Below are positions 41,455 through 50,767 of a stretch of 64,000 nt of DNA, piece after piece; positions within the stretch are counted from its first letter, which is position 1, and each line of letters starts with the position of its first letter. The DNA comes from DASQMT01 sp963835735 (GTDB taxonomy: Bacteria; Actinomycetota; Thermoleophilia; Solirubrobacterales; Solirubrobacteraceae): positions 496,001 through 560,000 of the forward strand of contig CAWIGP010000002.1 of assembly GCA_963835735.1 (NCBI GenBank), given 5' to 3'. The translations under genes were made by a program, and so were the position numbers. The notes beneath the pieces were generated by a model. The model was not told the origin of the DNA. It was given only the letters and a program-made list of their open reading frames with translations, and ran no database searches.

Positions 41455-42179
41455 AGCTCGCGCTGCCCGGCACCTCGACGCAGACGGTCTTCGCGCCCGT
41501 CCAGTCCCAGACGGCGTTCGAGGAGACGCTCGAGCGGCTGGGCACGGCGATCAAGCTCGGCCTGCTGGAGCCGGGCGCGCGGCTGCCGGCCGAGCGCGAG
41601 CTGTGCCGCCAGCTCGGGATCTCCCGCTCGACGCTGCGCCAGGCGCTGACCGCGCTCGTGCAGAGCGGCCACCTGTACGCGGCGCGCGGCCGCAGCGGCG
41701 GCACGTTCGTGGCCGAGTCGCCGCCGCCGGTGCCGGCGCCCTCGGCGGCGCTGCTGGCCGGCTGGCGCGACGCCTGCGACCAGCGGCTCGCCGTCGAGCT
41801 CGCGGTCGCGCTGCTGGCCGCCGAGCGCGCCGGGCCGGGCGCGCTCGCCCCGCTCGCCGAGTGCGTGAGCGCGATGGACGACACGCTGGAGGACTTCCCG
41901 GCGTTCCGCCAGGCCGACGTGCGCTGGCACATCGGGCTCGCGGAGGCAGCCGGCAGCCCGCGGCTCGTGGCCGCGATGACCGAGGCGCAGGGCCAGATGA
42001 GCGACCTGATCTCCTACATCGCCCACCCGCCGGAGCTGCTCGCCTGGACCAACCAGCAGCACGGGAAGATGCTCTCCGCGGTGCGCAAGCGGGACGGCGT
42101 GCGCGCGCATGCGGATCATGGCCGAGCACCTCAAGGGGACCGAGCACGTGCTGGCCGGTCTGCTGCCCACGGCGCTTGA
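41451..42179 (+). CDS. FadR/GntR-family regulator, C-terminus frameshifted
   Basis: About 242 codons from a GTG overlapping the ligase stop (GTGA). The DNA-binding domain is AIKLGLLEPGARLPAERELC, RQLGISRSTLRQALTALVQS, GHLYAARGRSGGTFVAESPP. The FCD ligand domain contains AFRQADVRWHIGLAEAAGSP and AAMTEAQGQMSDLISYIAHP. After about 42105 the family ending (MRIMAEHLKGTEHVLAGLLP) is in another frame, so one base is off and the exact stop is uncertain. It is a second regulator for the amine block, placed between the ligase and the permease. Confidence 0.8.
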   Translation: MKLALPGTSTQTVFAPVQSQTAFEETLERLGTAIKLGLLEPGARLPAERELCRQLGISRSTLRQALTALVQSGHLYAARGRSGGTFVAESPPPVPAPSAALLAGWRDACDQRLAVELAVALLAAERAGPGALAPLAECVSAMDDTLEDFPAFRQADVRWHIGLAEAAGSPRLVAAMTEAQGQMSDLISYIAHPPELLAWTNQQHGKMLSAVRKRDGVRAHADHGRAPQGDRARAGRSAAHGA

Positions 42180-42224
42180 CTTCCGTCCGCGCGGCTCCAT
42201 AGAGTCGCGCAATTGGGCTAGAAC

Positions 42225-42240
42225 CAAACCTTTAGAGGGG
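42225..42240 (+). promoter_or_regulatory. Shared amine-cluster motif, copy 2
   Basis: CCAAACCTTTAGAGGG starts 22 bp before the permease ATG. It shares 12 of 14 positions with the motif at 40066 on the opposite strand and keeps the CCT-N4-AGG symmetry. Confidence 0.55.
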
Positions 42241-42246
42241 GTTGGG

Positions 42247-43840
42247 ATGGCGACGACGGCGCCGGGCAAGGACGAGCAACGGCTGGCGGAGCTGGGCTAC
42301 AAGCAGGAGCTGAGCCGTAGCTGGAGCGGCTTCTCGAATTTCGCGATCTCCTTCACATCATCTCGATCCTCGCCGGGTGCTTCACGACCTACGGCCAGGC
42401 GTGGAACAACGGCGGACCGATCGCGATCTCGTGGGGCTGGCCGCTCATCTCGTGCGTGATCCTCTCATCGCGTTCTGCATGTCCGAGCTGGTGTCCGCGT
42501 ATCCGACCGCCGGCGGCATCTACTGGTGGGCGATCCGAGCTGGGCGGCGCCGCATGGGGCTGGTTCACCGGCTGGTTCAACCTGATCGGCCTCGTCGCCG
42601 TCGTCGCCTCCGTCGACTACGCGTGCGCGACGTTCGCTCGGCGCTGTTTGACCTTGTGGAGCGTCGACATCGGGGTCGCTGAACTTCGCCGACGGCGCCG
42701 AGCCTGGGCGACGTGTTCATCGTGTTCGCGCTGATCCTGCTGCTGCACGCGGCGATCAACATCTACTCGTCGCACATGGTCGCGCTGTTCAACAACGTGT
42801 CCGTGTGGTGGCACGTGGGCGGCGTCGCGGTGATCATCGCGATCCTGATCTTCGGCCCGGAACGGCACGCGAGCGCCGACTTCGTGTTCACCGACACGAT
42901 CAACAACTCCGGCTTCGGCGGCGGCGCGATGTTCTGGTTCTACGTGCTGCCGCTCGGCTTCCTGCTCACGCAGTACACGATCACCGGGCTTCGACGCGTC
43001 GGCGCACATCTCCGAGGAGACGCACGGCGCGGAGGAGGCCGCGCCGAAGGGCGTCTGGCGCTCGGTGTTCTACTCGGCGCTGATCGGCTGGGTCGTGCTG
43101 CTGGCGATCACGTTCGCCGCCACCGACGAGGCCGCGATCACCGACGGCGGGCGGCGGCTCGCTCGCGATCTTCGATAGCGCGCTGTCTGCGACGGCGGCG
43201 GAGATCGTGATCCTGATCTCCTGCGATCGGGCAGCTGTTCTGCGGCATGGCCTGCGTGACCAGCGCGTCGCGCATGACGTACGCGTTCTCGCGCGACCGC
43301 GCGATCCCGGGCTGGCGGATCTGGACGCGGCTGAACCACAACCGCGTGCCGGTCGGCGCGGTGCTGTTCGTCTGCGCGGCCGCTCTGCTCATCACGCTGC
43401 CCGCGCTGTTCGGCAACGCCGCAGGGCGTCCCGGTCGCGTTCTTCGCGGTCGTGTCGATCGCGGTCATCGGCCTCTACATCGCCTACGCGATCCCGATCT
43501 ACCTGCGCTGGCGCAAGGGCGACGCGTTCGAGCCCGGCCCGTGGAACGACTGGGCTCGAAGTACCGCTGGATGAACCTCGTCGCGTCGATCTGGGTCGGG
43601 ATCATCACGGTCATCTTCTGCCTGCCGTTCACCCCGGCCGCCGTGCCGTGGAACGACGAGTTCGACTGGAACGCGGTCAACTACGCGCCGATCGCGGTCG
43701 GCGGCCTGATCCTCGCCGTCGGGATCTGGTGGCTCGTGAGCGCGCGGCACTCGTTCACCGGCCCCGTCCGCGACGGTCGTGTTCGACGAGGCGGCGCGGC
43801 GTGAAGGAGATCGAGCCGGGCGAGCCCACCCCGGCGTAGC
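42247..43840 (+). pseudogene. APC-family amino acid/polyamine permease, many frameshifts
   Basis: Conserved segments of one permease are spread over all three frames: ELGYKQELSRSWSGFSNFAI, GCFTTYGQAWNNGGPIAISW, FCMSELVSAYPTAGGIYWWA, WGWFTGWFNLIGLVAVVASV, LLLHAAINIYSSHMVALFNN, MFWFYVLPLGFLLTQYTITG, GMACVTSASRMTYAFSRDRA, NHNRVPVGAVLFVCAAALLI and YRWMNLVASIWVGIITVIFC. At least nine single-base shifts are needed (for example near 42355, 42450 and 42535). Segment order and spacing are intact and residues look conserved, which argues for sequence errors. It should import the amine or amino acid substrate of the cluster. Confidence 0.8.
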
Positions 43841-43878
43841 ACCGGTGCGCCCCGGCCCGGCGCGTCATTCTCTCCGTC

Positions 43879-44616
43879 ATGTCCGCTCCCGTCATCGGCC
43901 TGTGCACCGCGCTCGAGCGCGCGCGCTGGAGCGTGTGGGACACGCAGGCCGTGCTGCTCCCGCGCAGCTACGTCGACGCCGTCCAGCGCGCCGGCGGGAT
44001 CGCGCTGCTGCTGCCGCCCGACCCGGCGGCGGTGACCGATCCCGACCTGCTGCTCGACCTCGTCGACGGGCTGCTGCTCGCCGGCGGCGCCGACATGGAC
44101 CCGGCCACCTACGGCGCCGAGCCGCATGCGGCGACGACGGACACCGTGCCGGAGCGCGACGCGTTCGAGCTCGCGCTCGCCGCGCGCGCGATCGAGCGCG
44201 ACCTGCCGTTCCTCGGCGTGTGCCGCGGCATGCAGGTCATGAACGTCGCGCGCGGCGGCACGCTCACCCAGCACCTGCCCGACGACTCGGCCACGAGGAC
44301 CACCGCCGCGCGCTCGGGACGTTCGACAACGCCGACCACGACGTGCGGCTCGCGGCCGGCTCGCTCGCCGCACGCGTCGCCGGCGAGCAGGTGCACGGCA
44401 CCAAGTCGCACCACCACCAGGGCGTCGACCGGATCGGCGACGGCCTGCAGGTGACGGGTTGGGCGACGCTCGACGAGCTGCCGGAGGCGATCGAGCTGCC
44501 CGGCAACCGCTTCGCGCTCGGCGTGCAGTGGCATCCGGAGGCCGACGAGACGTCGCCGATGATCGCGGCGCTCGTCGACGCGGCGCGCGCCGCCCGGCGA
44601 CCGGGAAGCGGCATGA
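43879..44616 (+). pseudogene. Gamma-glutamyl-amine hydrolase (PuuD-like), two compensating frameshifts
   Basis: 245 codons when the shift at about 44290 is cancelled by a second before 44590; the start frame and the TGA at 44614-44616 agree. The class I glutamine-amidotransferase-like fold is shown by LLLAGGADMDPATYG, the nucleophile elbow PFLGVCRGMQVMNVARGG (Cys), VHGTKSHHHQGVDRIG, and ALGVQWHPEADETSP with the catalytic His and Glu. It should hydrolyse the gamma-glutamyl bond at the end of the pathway. Its stop overlaps the aldehyde dehydrogenase start as ATGA. Confidence 0.85.
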
Positions 44617-45976
44617 CGCTCAGCGTGCTCGAGCCCGCGACCGAGCAGGTGCTCGCCGAGATCCCGCGCGCCGGCGCCGAGGAGGCCGACGCCGCGGTGG
44701 CGCGCGCGAAGGCCGCCTATCCCGCCTGGCGCGCGGTGGCGCCGCCCGACCGCGCGCGGCTGCTGCACCGGCTCGCCGACGCGCTGGCCGCCGAGCACGA
44801 GCCGCTCGCCGTGCTGGAGGCGCGCAACGCCGGCAAGCCGATCGGCGACGCGCGCGGCGAGATCGGCATGGTCGTCGACACGTTCCGCTACTACGCGGGC
44901 GCGGTCGAGCGCAACCTCGGCGACACGATCCCGGTCGCGGGCGGCGTCGCGATGACGTTCCGCGAGCCGCTCGGCGTCGTCGCGCTGATCACGCCGTGGA
45001 ACTTCCCGCTCACGATCGCGGCGTGGAAGCTCGCGCCGTGCCTGGCCGCGGGCAACACCGTCGTGCTCAAGCCGGCCGAGCTGACGCCGCTGACCGCGCT
45101 CGAGCTCGAGCGGATCGCGCTGGGCGCCGGGATCCCCGAGGGCGTCGTCAACGTCGTCGTCGGGCCCCGGCTCGACCTGCGGCGCGCGGCTGGTCGAGCA
45201 CCCGGACGTCGCCAAGGTCGCGTTCACCGGCTCGACCGAGGTCGGCCGCCGGATCGCGGAGGGCGCGGCGAGGACGATCAAGCGCGTGACGCTCGAGCTG
45301 GGCGGCAAGTCGCCCAACCTCGTCTTCGCCGACGCCGACCTGCGGGCCGCCGCCGAGGCCGCGCCGTGGGCGGTGTTCGGCAACGCCGGGCAGGACTGCT
45401 GCGCGCGCTCGCGGATCCTCGTCGAGCGGTCGGCGCTGGACGAGTTCATGGCGGCGCTCACCGGCGTCGTCGAGGGCATCCGGGTCGGCGACCCGCTGGA
45501 CGAGGCGACCCAGATGGGCCCGCTGATCTCGGCCGGACCAGCGCGCCACGGTGGGCTCCTACGTCCCGGACGGAGCGCCGGTCGCCGCGCGCGGCAGCGC
45601 ACCCGACGGCCCCGGCTTCTGGTTCCCGCCGACCGTGCTCGCGCCGGTCGACCCGTCCGACCGCGCGGTGCGCGAGGAGATCTTCGGCCCGGTCGCATGC
45701 GTGGTCCCGTTCCGCGACGAGGCCGAGGCGGTCGCGCTCGCCAACGACACGATCTACGGCCTGTCCGGCTCGATCTGGACGCGCGACGGCGCCCGGGCGC
45801 TGCGCGTCGCGCGCGCGATCGAGGCCGGCGTGCTGTCGATCAACTCCAACACGTCGGTGCGGGTGAGCACGCCGTTCGGCGGCTTCAAGCAGTCCGGCGT
45901 CGGCCGCGAGCTCGGGCCGCATGCGCTCGACCACTACACCGAGGTCAAGTCCGTCTTCTACGCAACGGGGGGCTGA
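44613..45976 (+). pseudogene. Aldehyde dehydrogenase (PuuC-like), two frameshifts
   Basis: About 455 codons. Shifts at about 45165 (an extra C in a CCCC run) and about 45536 (an extra A) divide it into three frames. Blocks in order: VTPWNFPL-type ALITPWNFPLTIAAWKLAPC, NTVVLKPAELTPLTALELER, TLELGGKSPNLVFADADLRA (catalytic Glu), FGNAGQDCCARSRILVERSA (catalytic Cys), REEIFGPVACVVPFRDEAEA and TPFGGFKQSGVGRELGPHAL. It oxidises gamma-glutamyl aminoaldehydes or similar aldehydes with NAD(P)+. It sits between PuuD-like and SDR genes. Confidence 0.88.
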
Positions 45977-45979
45977 ACG

Positions 45980-46723
45980 TTGGCTCGGCTGGAGGGGAAG
46001 GTGTGCGTCATCACCGGCGCGGCGGGCGGCATCGGCGCCGACACCGCGCAGCTGTTCATCGACGAGGGCGCGACGGTGGTCGGCGTCGACCTGCGCGACG
46101 ACGGCATCGGCACGCTCACGCTGGCGGTCGACGTCGCCGACGAGCAGCAGGTCTCGGGCCTGTACGACCGCGTGCGGCGCGAGTTCGGCCGCATCGACGT
46201 GCTGTTCAACAACGCCGGCATCTCCCCCATCGACGACGCGTCCGTGCTCGACACGACACTCGAGGCGTGGCAGCGCGTGCAGGACGTCAACCTCAAGTCG
46301 GTCTTCCTGTGCTGCAAGCACGGCATCCCGCACCTGATCGCGGGCGGCGGCGGCTCGGTCATCAACACCGCGTCGTTCGTCGCCACGATGGGCTCGGCGA
46401 CGTCGCAGATCTCCTACACGGCGTCCAAGGGCGGCGTGCTCGCGCTGTCGCGCGAGCTCGGCGTGGAGTTCGCACGCCGGGGCGTGCGCGTCAACGCGCT
46501 CTGCCCCGGCCCGGTCAACACGCCGCTGCTGCAGGAGCTGTTCGCGAAGGACCCGGTCGCGGCCGCGCGACGGCTCGTCCACGTGCCCGCGGGACGGTTC
46601 GCCGAGGTGCGCGAGGTCGCCAACGCGGCGCTGTTCCTGGCCAGCGACGAGTCGAGCTACGTCAACGCGACCAGCTTCCTGGTCGACGGCGGGATCTCGC
46701 AGGCCTACACGACGCCTGAGTAG
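45980..46723 (+). CDS. Short-chain dehydrogenase/reductase
   Basis: 247 residues from a TTG 3 bp after the aldehyde dehydrogenase stop. Classical SDR marks: CVITGAAGGIGADTAQLF (cofactor), VLFNNAGISPIDD (NNAG), the catalytic Ser in VINTASFVATMG, YTASKGGVLALSREL (Tyr and Lys), and the Pro-Gly block LCPGPVNTPLLQEL. The frame is clean, unlike its neighbours. It probably reduces or oxidises an alcohol/ketone intermediate of the cluster. Confidence 0.88.
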   Translation: MARLEGKVCVITGAAGGIGADTAQLFIDEGATVVGVDLRDDGIGTLTLAVDVADEQQVSGLYDRVRREFGRIDVLFNNAGISPIDDASVLDTTLEAWQRVQDVNLKSVFLCCKHGIPHLIAGGGGSVINTASFVATMGSATSQISYTASKGGVLALSRELGVEFARRGVRVNALCPGPVNTPLLQELFAKDPVAAARRLVHVPAGRFAEVREVANAALFLASDESSYVNATSFLVDGGISQAYTTPE

Positions 46724-46745
46724 CGCTTCCTGAAATGCTGCGCGT

Positions 46746-48533
46746 TTGGATGACGCCGATCGCATCCTGATCGCCGGCGCGCTGCTGGCGGCGGCGCTGG
46801 CGGCGTCGCTGGTCGCGGGGCGCCTACGGCTGCCCGGCCTCGTGGTGTTCCTCGGGCTCGGGATGCTGATCGGGTCCGACGGGCTCGGCTGGATCGACTT
46901 CTCCAACTTCGAGCTGGCGGAGACGATCGGTGTCGTCGCGCTGGTGCTGATCCTGTTCGAGGGCGGGCTCGCCGCCGGTTGGGACGAGATCCGCCCCGTG
47001 CTGCGCCCGGCGATCGCACTCGCGCTGCCCGGCACGATCATCACCGCGGTCGTGAGCGGGCTCGCGGCCGCGTGGCTGTTCGACTTCTCCACGCGTTGAG
47101 GGCCTGCTGCTCGGCTCGATCGTGGCCGCGACCGACGGCGCCGCAGTGTTCGCGGTCCTGCGCGGCGCCGGGCTGCGCCGGCGGATGGAGCGGACGCTCG
47201 AAGGGCGAGGCGGGGTTCAACGACCCGATCGCCGTGCTGCTCGTGCTCGGCTTCATCGAGTGGGTACTGCATCCCGACTACGGGCTCGACGACATGCTGC
47301 TGCTGTTCGCGCAGCAGCTCGGGATCGGCCTGCTCGCCGGCATCGCCGTCGGCACGCTCGCGCGCGAGGCGTTCCGCCGCGTGCGGCTCTCCACCCCGGG
47401 CCTGTATCCCGTCGCGTCGCTCGCGGCCGCGGCGCTGGCGTACGGCTCGGCGGCGACGCTGGACGGCTCGGGCTTCCTCGCGGTGTATCTCGTGGGGCTG
47501 ACGCTCGGGTCCGCGGACCTGCCCGCGCGGCGCACCGTCGCCGCCTTCCACGAAGGACTCGCGTGGGTGGCGCAGCTCGTCGTGTTCCTCACGCTCGGCC
47601 TGCTCGTGTTCCCCGCCCAGCTCGACAGCGTGGCCTGGCAGGGAACGCTGCTCGCGCTGGTCGTGGCGCTCGTCGCGCGGCCGCTGGCGACCGCGCGTGG
47701 CGACGGTCGGGAGCGGCTTCGACGCTGCGCGAGAAGGCGGTGATCGGCTGGGCCGGGCTGCGCGGCGCCGTGCCCGTCGTGCTGGCGATCTTCCCGGTGA
47801 TCGAGGGCGTGAGCGACGCGACGAGGTACTTCAACATCGTGTTCTTCGCGGTGCTGCTCTCGACCGTGCGTGCAGGGGACCACGATCGAGGCTTTCGCGC
47901 GCCGGCTGGGCGTGACCACAGACGAGCGACCGCGCATGCCGTCGGTGCTCGAGGTCGGCGCCGTGCGCGAGCTGGGCGGCGAGGTCGTCGAGCACTTGAT
48001 CCGCCCCGGCGACGCGGCCGCCGGCGTCCGCCTGCGCGAGCTGGGGCTCCCCCGCGACGCGCTCGTCTCGCTGATCGTGCGCGGCGACGAGGCGGTGCTG
48101 CCGCGCGGGTCGACCCGCCTTGAGGTTGGCGACCACCTGCTCGTGCTCGTCCGCCGCGAGGTCGCGCAGGACCTGCCCGAGCTGCTCGAGCGCTGGCGCA
48201 CGGGGCCCGGTGCACACGGCGGTCCGGCCGCCGCGGACATACAGGGGTCGGGTCCCCGTCTACACGTCGCGCCCGTGGAACTCGGACGACGGCGACGCGG
48301 CCCACCCGCGGGCGGTGGCCGGGCGTGCCGTCGTCGAGCATCTCCGCACCCGCCGTGACCTACCGGGTGCGCTCGTGATCCTCGACGACGGCCGCTACGC
48401 CGTCACCGGACCGATCCTGATGATGGGGCCGCCGGGCCAGATGATGGACCAGGCCCGGCGGCGGTTGAACGGCGCCACCGACGACGCGGAGATCGCGTGG
48501 TGGCAGGAGGTGATCGGCGCCTGCGCGGTATGA
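46746..48533 (+). pseudogene. K+/H+ antiporter (NhaP2/CPA1-like) with TrkA-C domain, about five frameshifts
   Basis: Segments in order across frames: GRLRLPGLVVFLGLGMLIGS, GVVALVLILFEGGLAAGWDE, LLGSIVAATDGAAVFAVLRG, GFNDPIAVLLVLGFIEWVLH (transport Asp context), GSGFLAVYLVGLTLGSADLP, KAVIGWAGLRGAVPVVLAIF and YFNIVFFAVLLSTV. A RCK-C/TrkA-C domain follows (VVEHLIRPGDAAAGVRLREL, RLEVGDHLLVLVRREVAQDL). A C-terminal extension ends in a Gly/Met stretch (PILMMGPPGQMMDQARRRLN). Frame changes fall near 47095, 47205, 47700, 47875 and 48205. TTG at 46746 is the likely start. Confidence 0.8.
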
Positions 48534-48872
48534 GGCGGCGCCCGCGAACCGGGGGCTAGCCCCCACGGCCACCGCGGGCTGCCCGACGGCAGGTCGGATG
48601 CCTTCCGGGTAGCCCGGGCAGGCACCGCTTGGGAGCATCCAAGTCAGCCCATGACCCTCAACGTCACCCCACCGCCGCCCGCACCGATCGTCCCGATCCG
48701 CGTCTTCGCCCTGCCGGTCGTGCGCGAGGTCCCGCTGCCGCCCACCCCCGCCGGCTCGGCCTGGTAGCGCGGTCGGAGCGCCCGTCCTTGGGCGCCCGGC
48801 CGCTCGGCCCGTCACTTCCCTACGACGGTCATGGGTGAGACGGACCCCGGCGCTGGAATATTCCCGCCCGCT
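48534..48872. other. Gap of about 340 bp with a 38-codon Pro-rich ORF and possible structured leader
   Basis: A plus-strand ATG at 48651 opens MTLNVTPPPPAPIVPIRVFA, continuing to PPTPAGSAW and a TAG at 48765-48767 (38 codons). No ribosome binding site is correctly placed. Upstream, CTTGG and CCAAG (48629-48641) form a small hairpin, and GGGCTGCCCG and CGGGCAGG segments could pair. The ORF is short and Pro-rich; coding status is doubtful. A GCCCG/CGGGC hairpin at 48866-48881 overlaps the oxygenase stop codon. Confidence 0.3.
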
Positions 48873-49598
48873 TCAACGGGCGTCGTGGAAGATCACGCCG
48901 AGCGCCGTGCGGCGGCCGCGCGTGACGGTGCTGACGCCGTGGCGCATCCCGACGCGGTAGTGGCCGCGCTTGCCCTCCTGCGGGCGCTGGCGCGTCGGGA
49001 AGATCACGAACGCGCCGCGCGGCGGCGTGAGCACGTGCGCCCGGCTCTGTGCGCGCGGGCGCTGCTCCAGCAGCACGAACTCCCCGCCGTCGTAGTCCAC
49101 TCCCGGCTCCGACAGCACCGTGAGCACCTGGAACGGGAAGTAGACGTCACCGTAGAGATCCTGGTGCAGCGCGTTCCAGTCGCCCGCGCCGTAGCGCAGG
49201 ATCAGCGGGGTCGGGCGCTCCTGGCCGGCCGCGCGGCAGCGTTCCAGCAGCTCGTCGTGCGCGAGCGGGAACGCGTCCGGGGCGCCGCCGAGCAGCCTTG
49301 ACCACTCGTTCGCGATCGGCGCCAGCCGGCGGTAGAACGAGCCGCGCAGCGCAGCGATCGGCTCCGGCAGCGGGTGGTCGAAGTAGCGGTAGCGGCCCTC
49401 GCCGAAGCGGTGGCGCGCCATCTCGATCGTCGAGCGGAAGCGCCCGCCGTCGAACAGGTCGGCCAGCTCGGCGCACTCGGCCGCGGTCAGCACGGGGCCG
49501 GTGACCGCGAAGCCGCGCCCGTCGAGCTGCTCGCGCAGCCCGGGCCAGGAGAGCGCGTCGACGCGGTCTGCGATGGGGGAGATCGTCGTGGTCGTCAC
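48873..49598 (-). CDS. 2-oxoglutarate/Fe(II)-dependent oxygenase
   Basis: About 241 residues from a GTG at 49598; residues upstream in the open frame are Arg-rich shadow. The double-stranded beta-helix has the HxD pair in WNALHQDLYGDVYFPFQVLT, the distal His in VGMRHGVSTVTRG and an Arg for 2-oxoglutarate just beyond. GYDGG-like text appears as VDYDGGEFVLLEQRPRAQSR. Such enzymes hydroxylate proteins, amino acids or small molecules; the broad fold resembles prolyl-4-hydroxylase relatives. The substrate is not indicated by neighbours. Confidence 0.85.
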   Translation of the reverse strand: MTTTTISPIADRVDALSWPGLREQLDGRGFAVTGPVLTAAECAELADLFDGGRFRSTIEMARHRFGEGRYRYFDHPLPEPIAALRGSFYRRLAPIANEWSRLLGGAPDAFPLAHDELLERCRAAGQERPTPLILRYGAGDWNALHQDLYGDVYFPFQVLTVLSEPGVDYDGGEFVLLEQRPRAQSRAHVLTPPRGAFVIFPTRQRPQEGKRGHYRVGMRHGVSTVTRGRRTALGVIFHDAR

Positions 49599-49633
49599 GT
49601 CCGTGCAACGCCGGACGCCGCGGTCGTGTGAGC

Positions 49634-50680
49634 TCAGCCGCCCAACTCGACGACGACCTTGACGTCGTGCTCGTCGCGCGTGAGCGCCTCGTGCCACCGA
49701 TCCAGCGGGACGCGTCGAGTGATCAGCCGCTCCAGCCAGCCGCGGTCGGCCTCGGCCAGCGCGCGGGCCGCGTCCACGTAGTGCCGCCGGTTCGCGTTGA
49801 CCGTGCCGAACACGAGGTCGTTCTCGAGCACGATCGTGCGGTTGAGGACGCCGGCGTCCAGCGTGATGTCATGGCCGCCGGACGAGATGCCCGTGAGGCA
49901 GACGATGCCGTTGGCGCCGGTGTGGCCGATGGCGTCGAGCACCACCTGGCTGGCGCCGGTCGCCTCGATGATGATGTCGGGCGTCGGCTCGACCTCTGTC
50001 ACCGGCGTCGCGTGGTAGGTGGCGCCGAGCGCGCGCACCAGCTCGGGCTTCGGGCCGTCCTGCGCGCGGTCGAGCACGTGCACCTCGTAGCCGCGCTGGT
50101 GCGCGAGCAGCGCGGCAAGCAGCCCGATCGGGCCTGCGCCGGTGACGAGCACGCGCTCGGGGCCGATCGTCGCGCGCGTCAGCACGCGGTCGATCTGCTC
50201 CCACGCCTTGGCGACGATCGTCGTCGGCTCCATCAGCACCCCGAGCTGCCCGAGCGCGGGTTCGAGGAGCACGGCGAACTCCGGCTCGATCCGCCAGCGC
50301 TCCGAGCCGAAGCCGTGGAGCGCCTTGATGCCGCGTTCCGTATACAGCCCGTTGCGGCAGAAATCCCACTCCCCCGCCGCGCACGACGGGCACGGGACCG
50401 GGTCCGGGCGGCGCACGATGCCGACGACGAGGTCGCCGCGCGCGAAGCCGCTCCCGTCCGGCGCCTCGGCGACGCGGCCCAGCGACTCGTGGCCGAGGAT
50501 CAGCCGGTCGGAGCCGGGCGGCGCCTCGCCGTAGTCGCCGCGGACGATCTCGGCATCGGTGCCGCAGATGCCGAGCGCGACGCCGTCGACCAGCAGCCCA
50601 CCCTCCGCCGCGGCCGGCTCCGGGACCTCCTCGAGCGCGGCTGAGTCGGGCGTTCTGGGGTCGAGCGTGATCGCGCGCAT
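49634..50680 (-). CDS. Zinc-dependent dehydrogenase, glucose-1-dehydrogenase-like
   Basis: 348 residues. The MDR fold has ALGICGTDAEIVRGDYG (catalytic Cys), LILGHESLGRVAE (His and Glu), the structural-zinc region VPCPSCAAGEWDFCRNG, and the Rossmann motif VLVTGAGPIGLLAALLA. The combination GICGTD ... DFCRNGLYTERGIK and the C-terminal VFGTVNANRRHYVDAARALA is typical of archaeal-type glucose dehydrogenases. It probably oxidises an aldose with NAD(P)+. It stands alone between the oxygenase and the ECF sigma operon. Confidence 0.88.
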   Translation of the reverse strand: MRAITLDPRTPDSAALEEVPEPAAAEGGLLVDGVALGICGTDAEIVRGDYGEAPPGSDRLILGHESLGRVAEAPDGSGFARGDLVVGIVRRPDPVPCPSCAAGEWDFCRNGLYTERGIKALHGFGSERWRIEPEFAVLLEPALGQLGVLMEPTTIVAKAWEQIDRVLTRATIGPERVLVTGAGPIGLLAALLAHQRGYEVHVLDRAQDGPKPELVRALGATYHATPVTEVEPTPDIIIEATGASQVVLDAIGHTGANGIVCLTGISSGGHDITLDAGVLNRTIVLENDLVFGTVNANRRHYVDAARALAEADRGWLERLITRRVPLDRWHEALTRDEHDVKVVVELGG

Positions 50681-50767
50681 CGGCCGGCGCGATCGTACTG
50701 GAGCCCTTGGCGCGGCGCCGCGCCGCCGCGCCGAACGCGAGGCGACCTCACGCCGTAATCATGTGTG

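Noticed and set aside
40116..42179. Apparent ligase-FadR fusion
   Set aside because: The ligase continues in another frame after an extra G near 40462 and stops at 41454, overlapping the FadR GTG start; the fused frame contains shadow sequence.
43779..45866. Apparent PuuD-aldehyde dehydrogenase fusion
   Set aside because: The PuuD start frame and a TGA at 44614-44616 agree and overlap the dehydrogenase ATG; the joined frame exists only because of frameshifts inside PuuD.
37700..48300. Region as a degraded mobile island
   Set aside because: No transposase, integrase, att-like repeats or shift in base composition; the damage is single-base frameshifts only.
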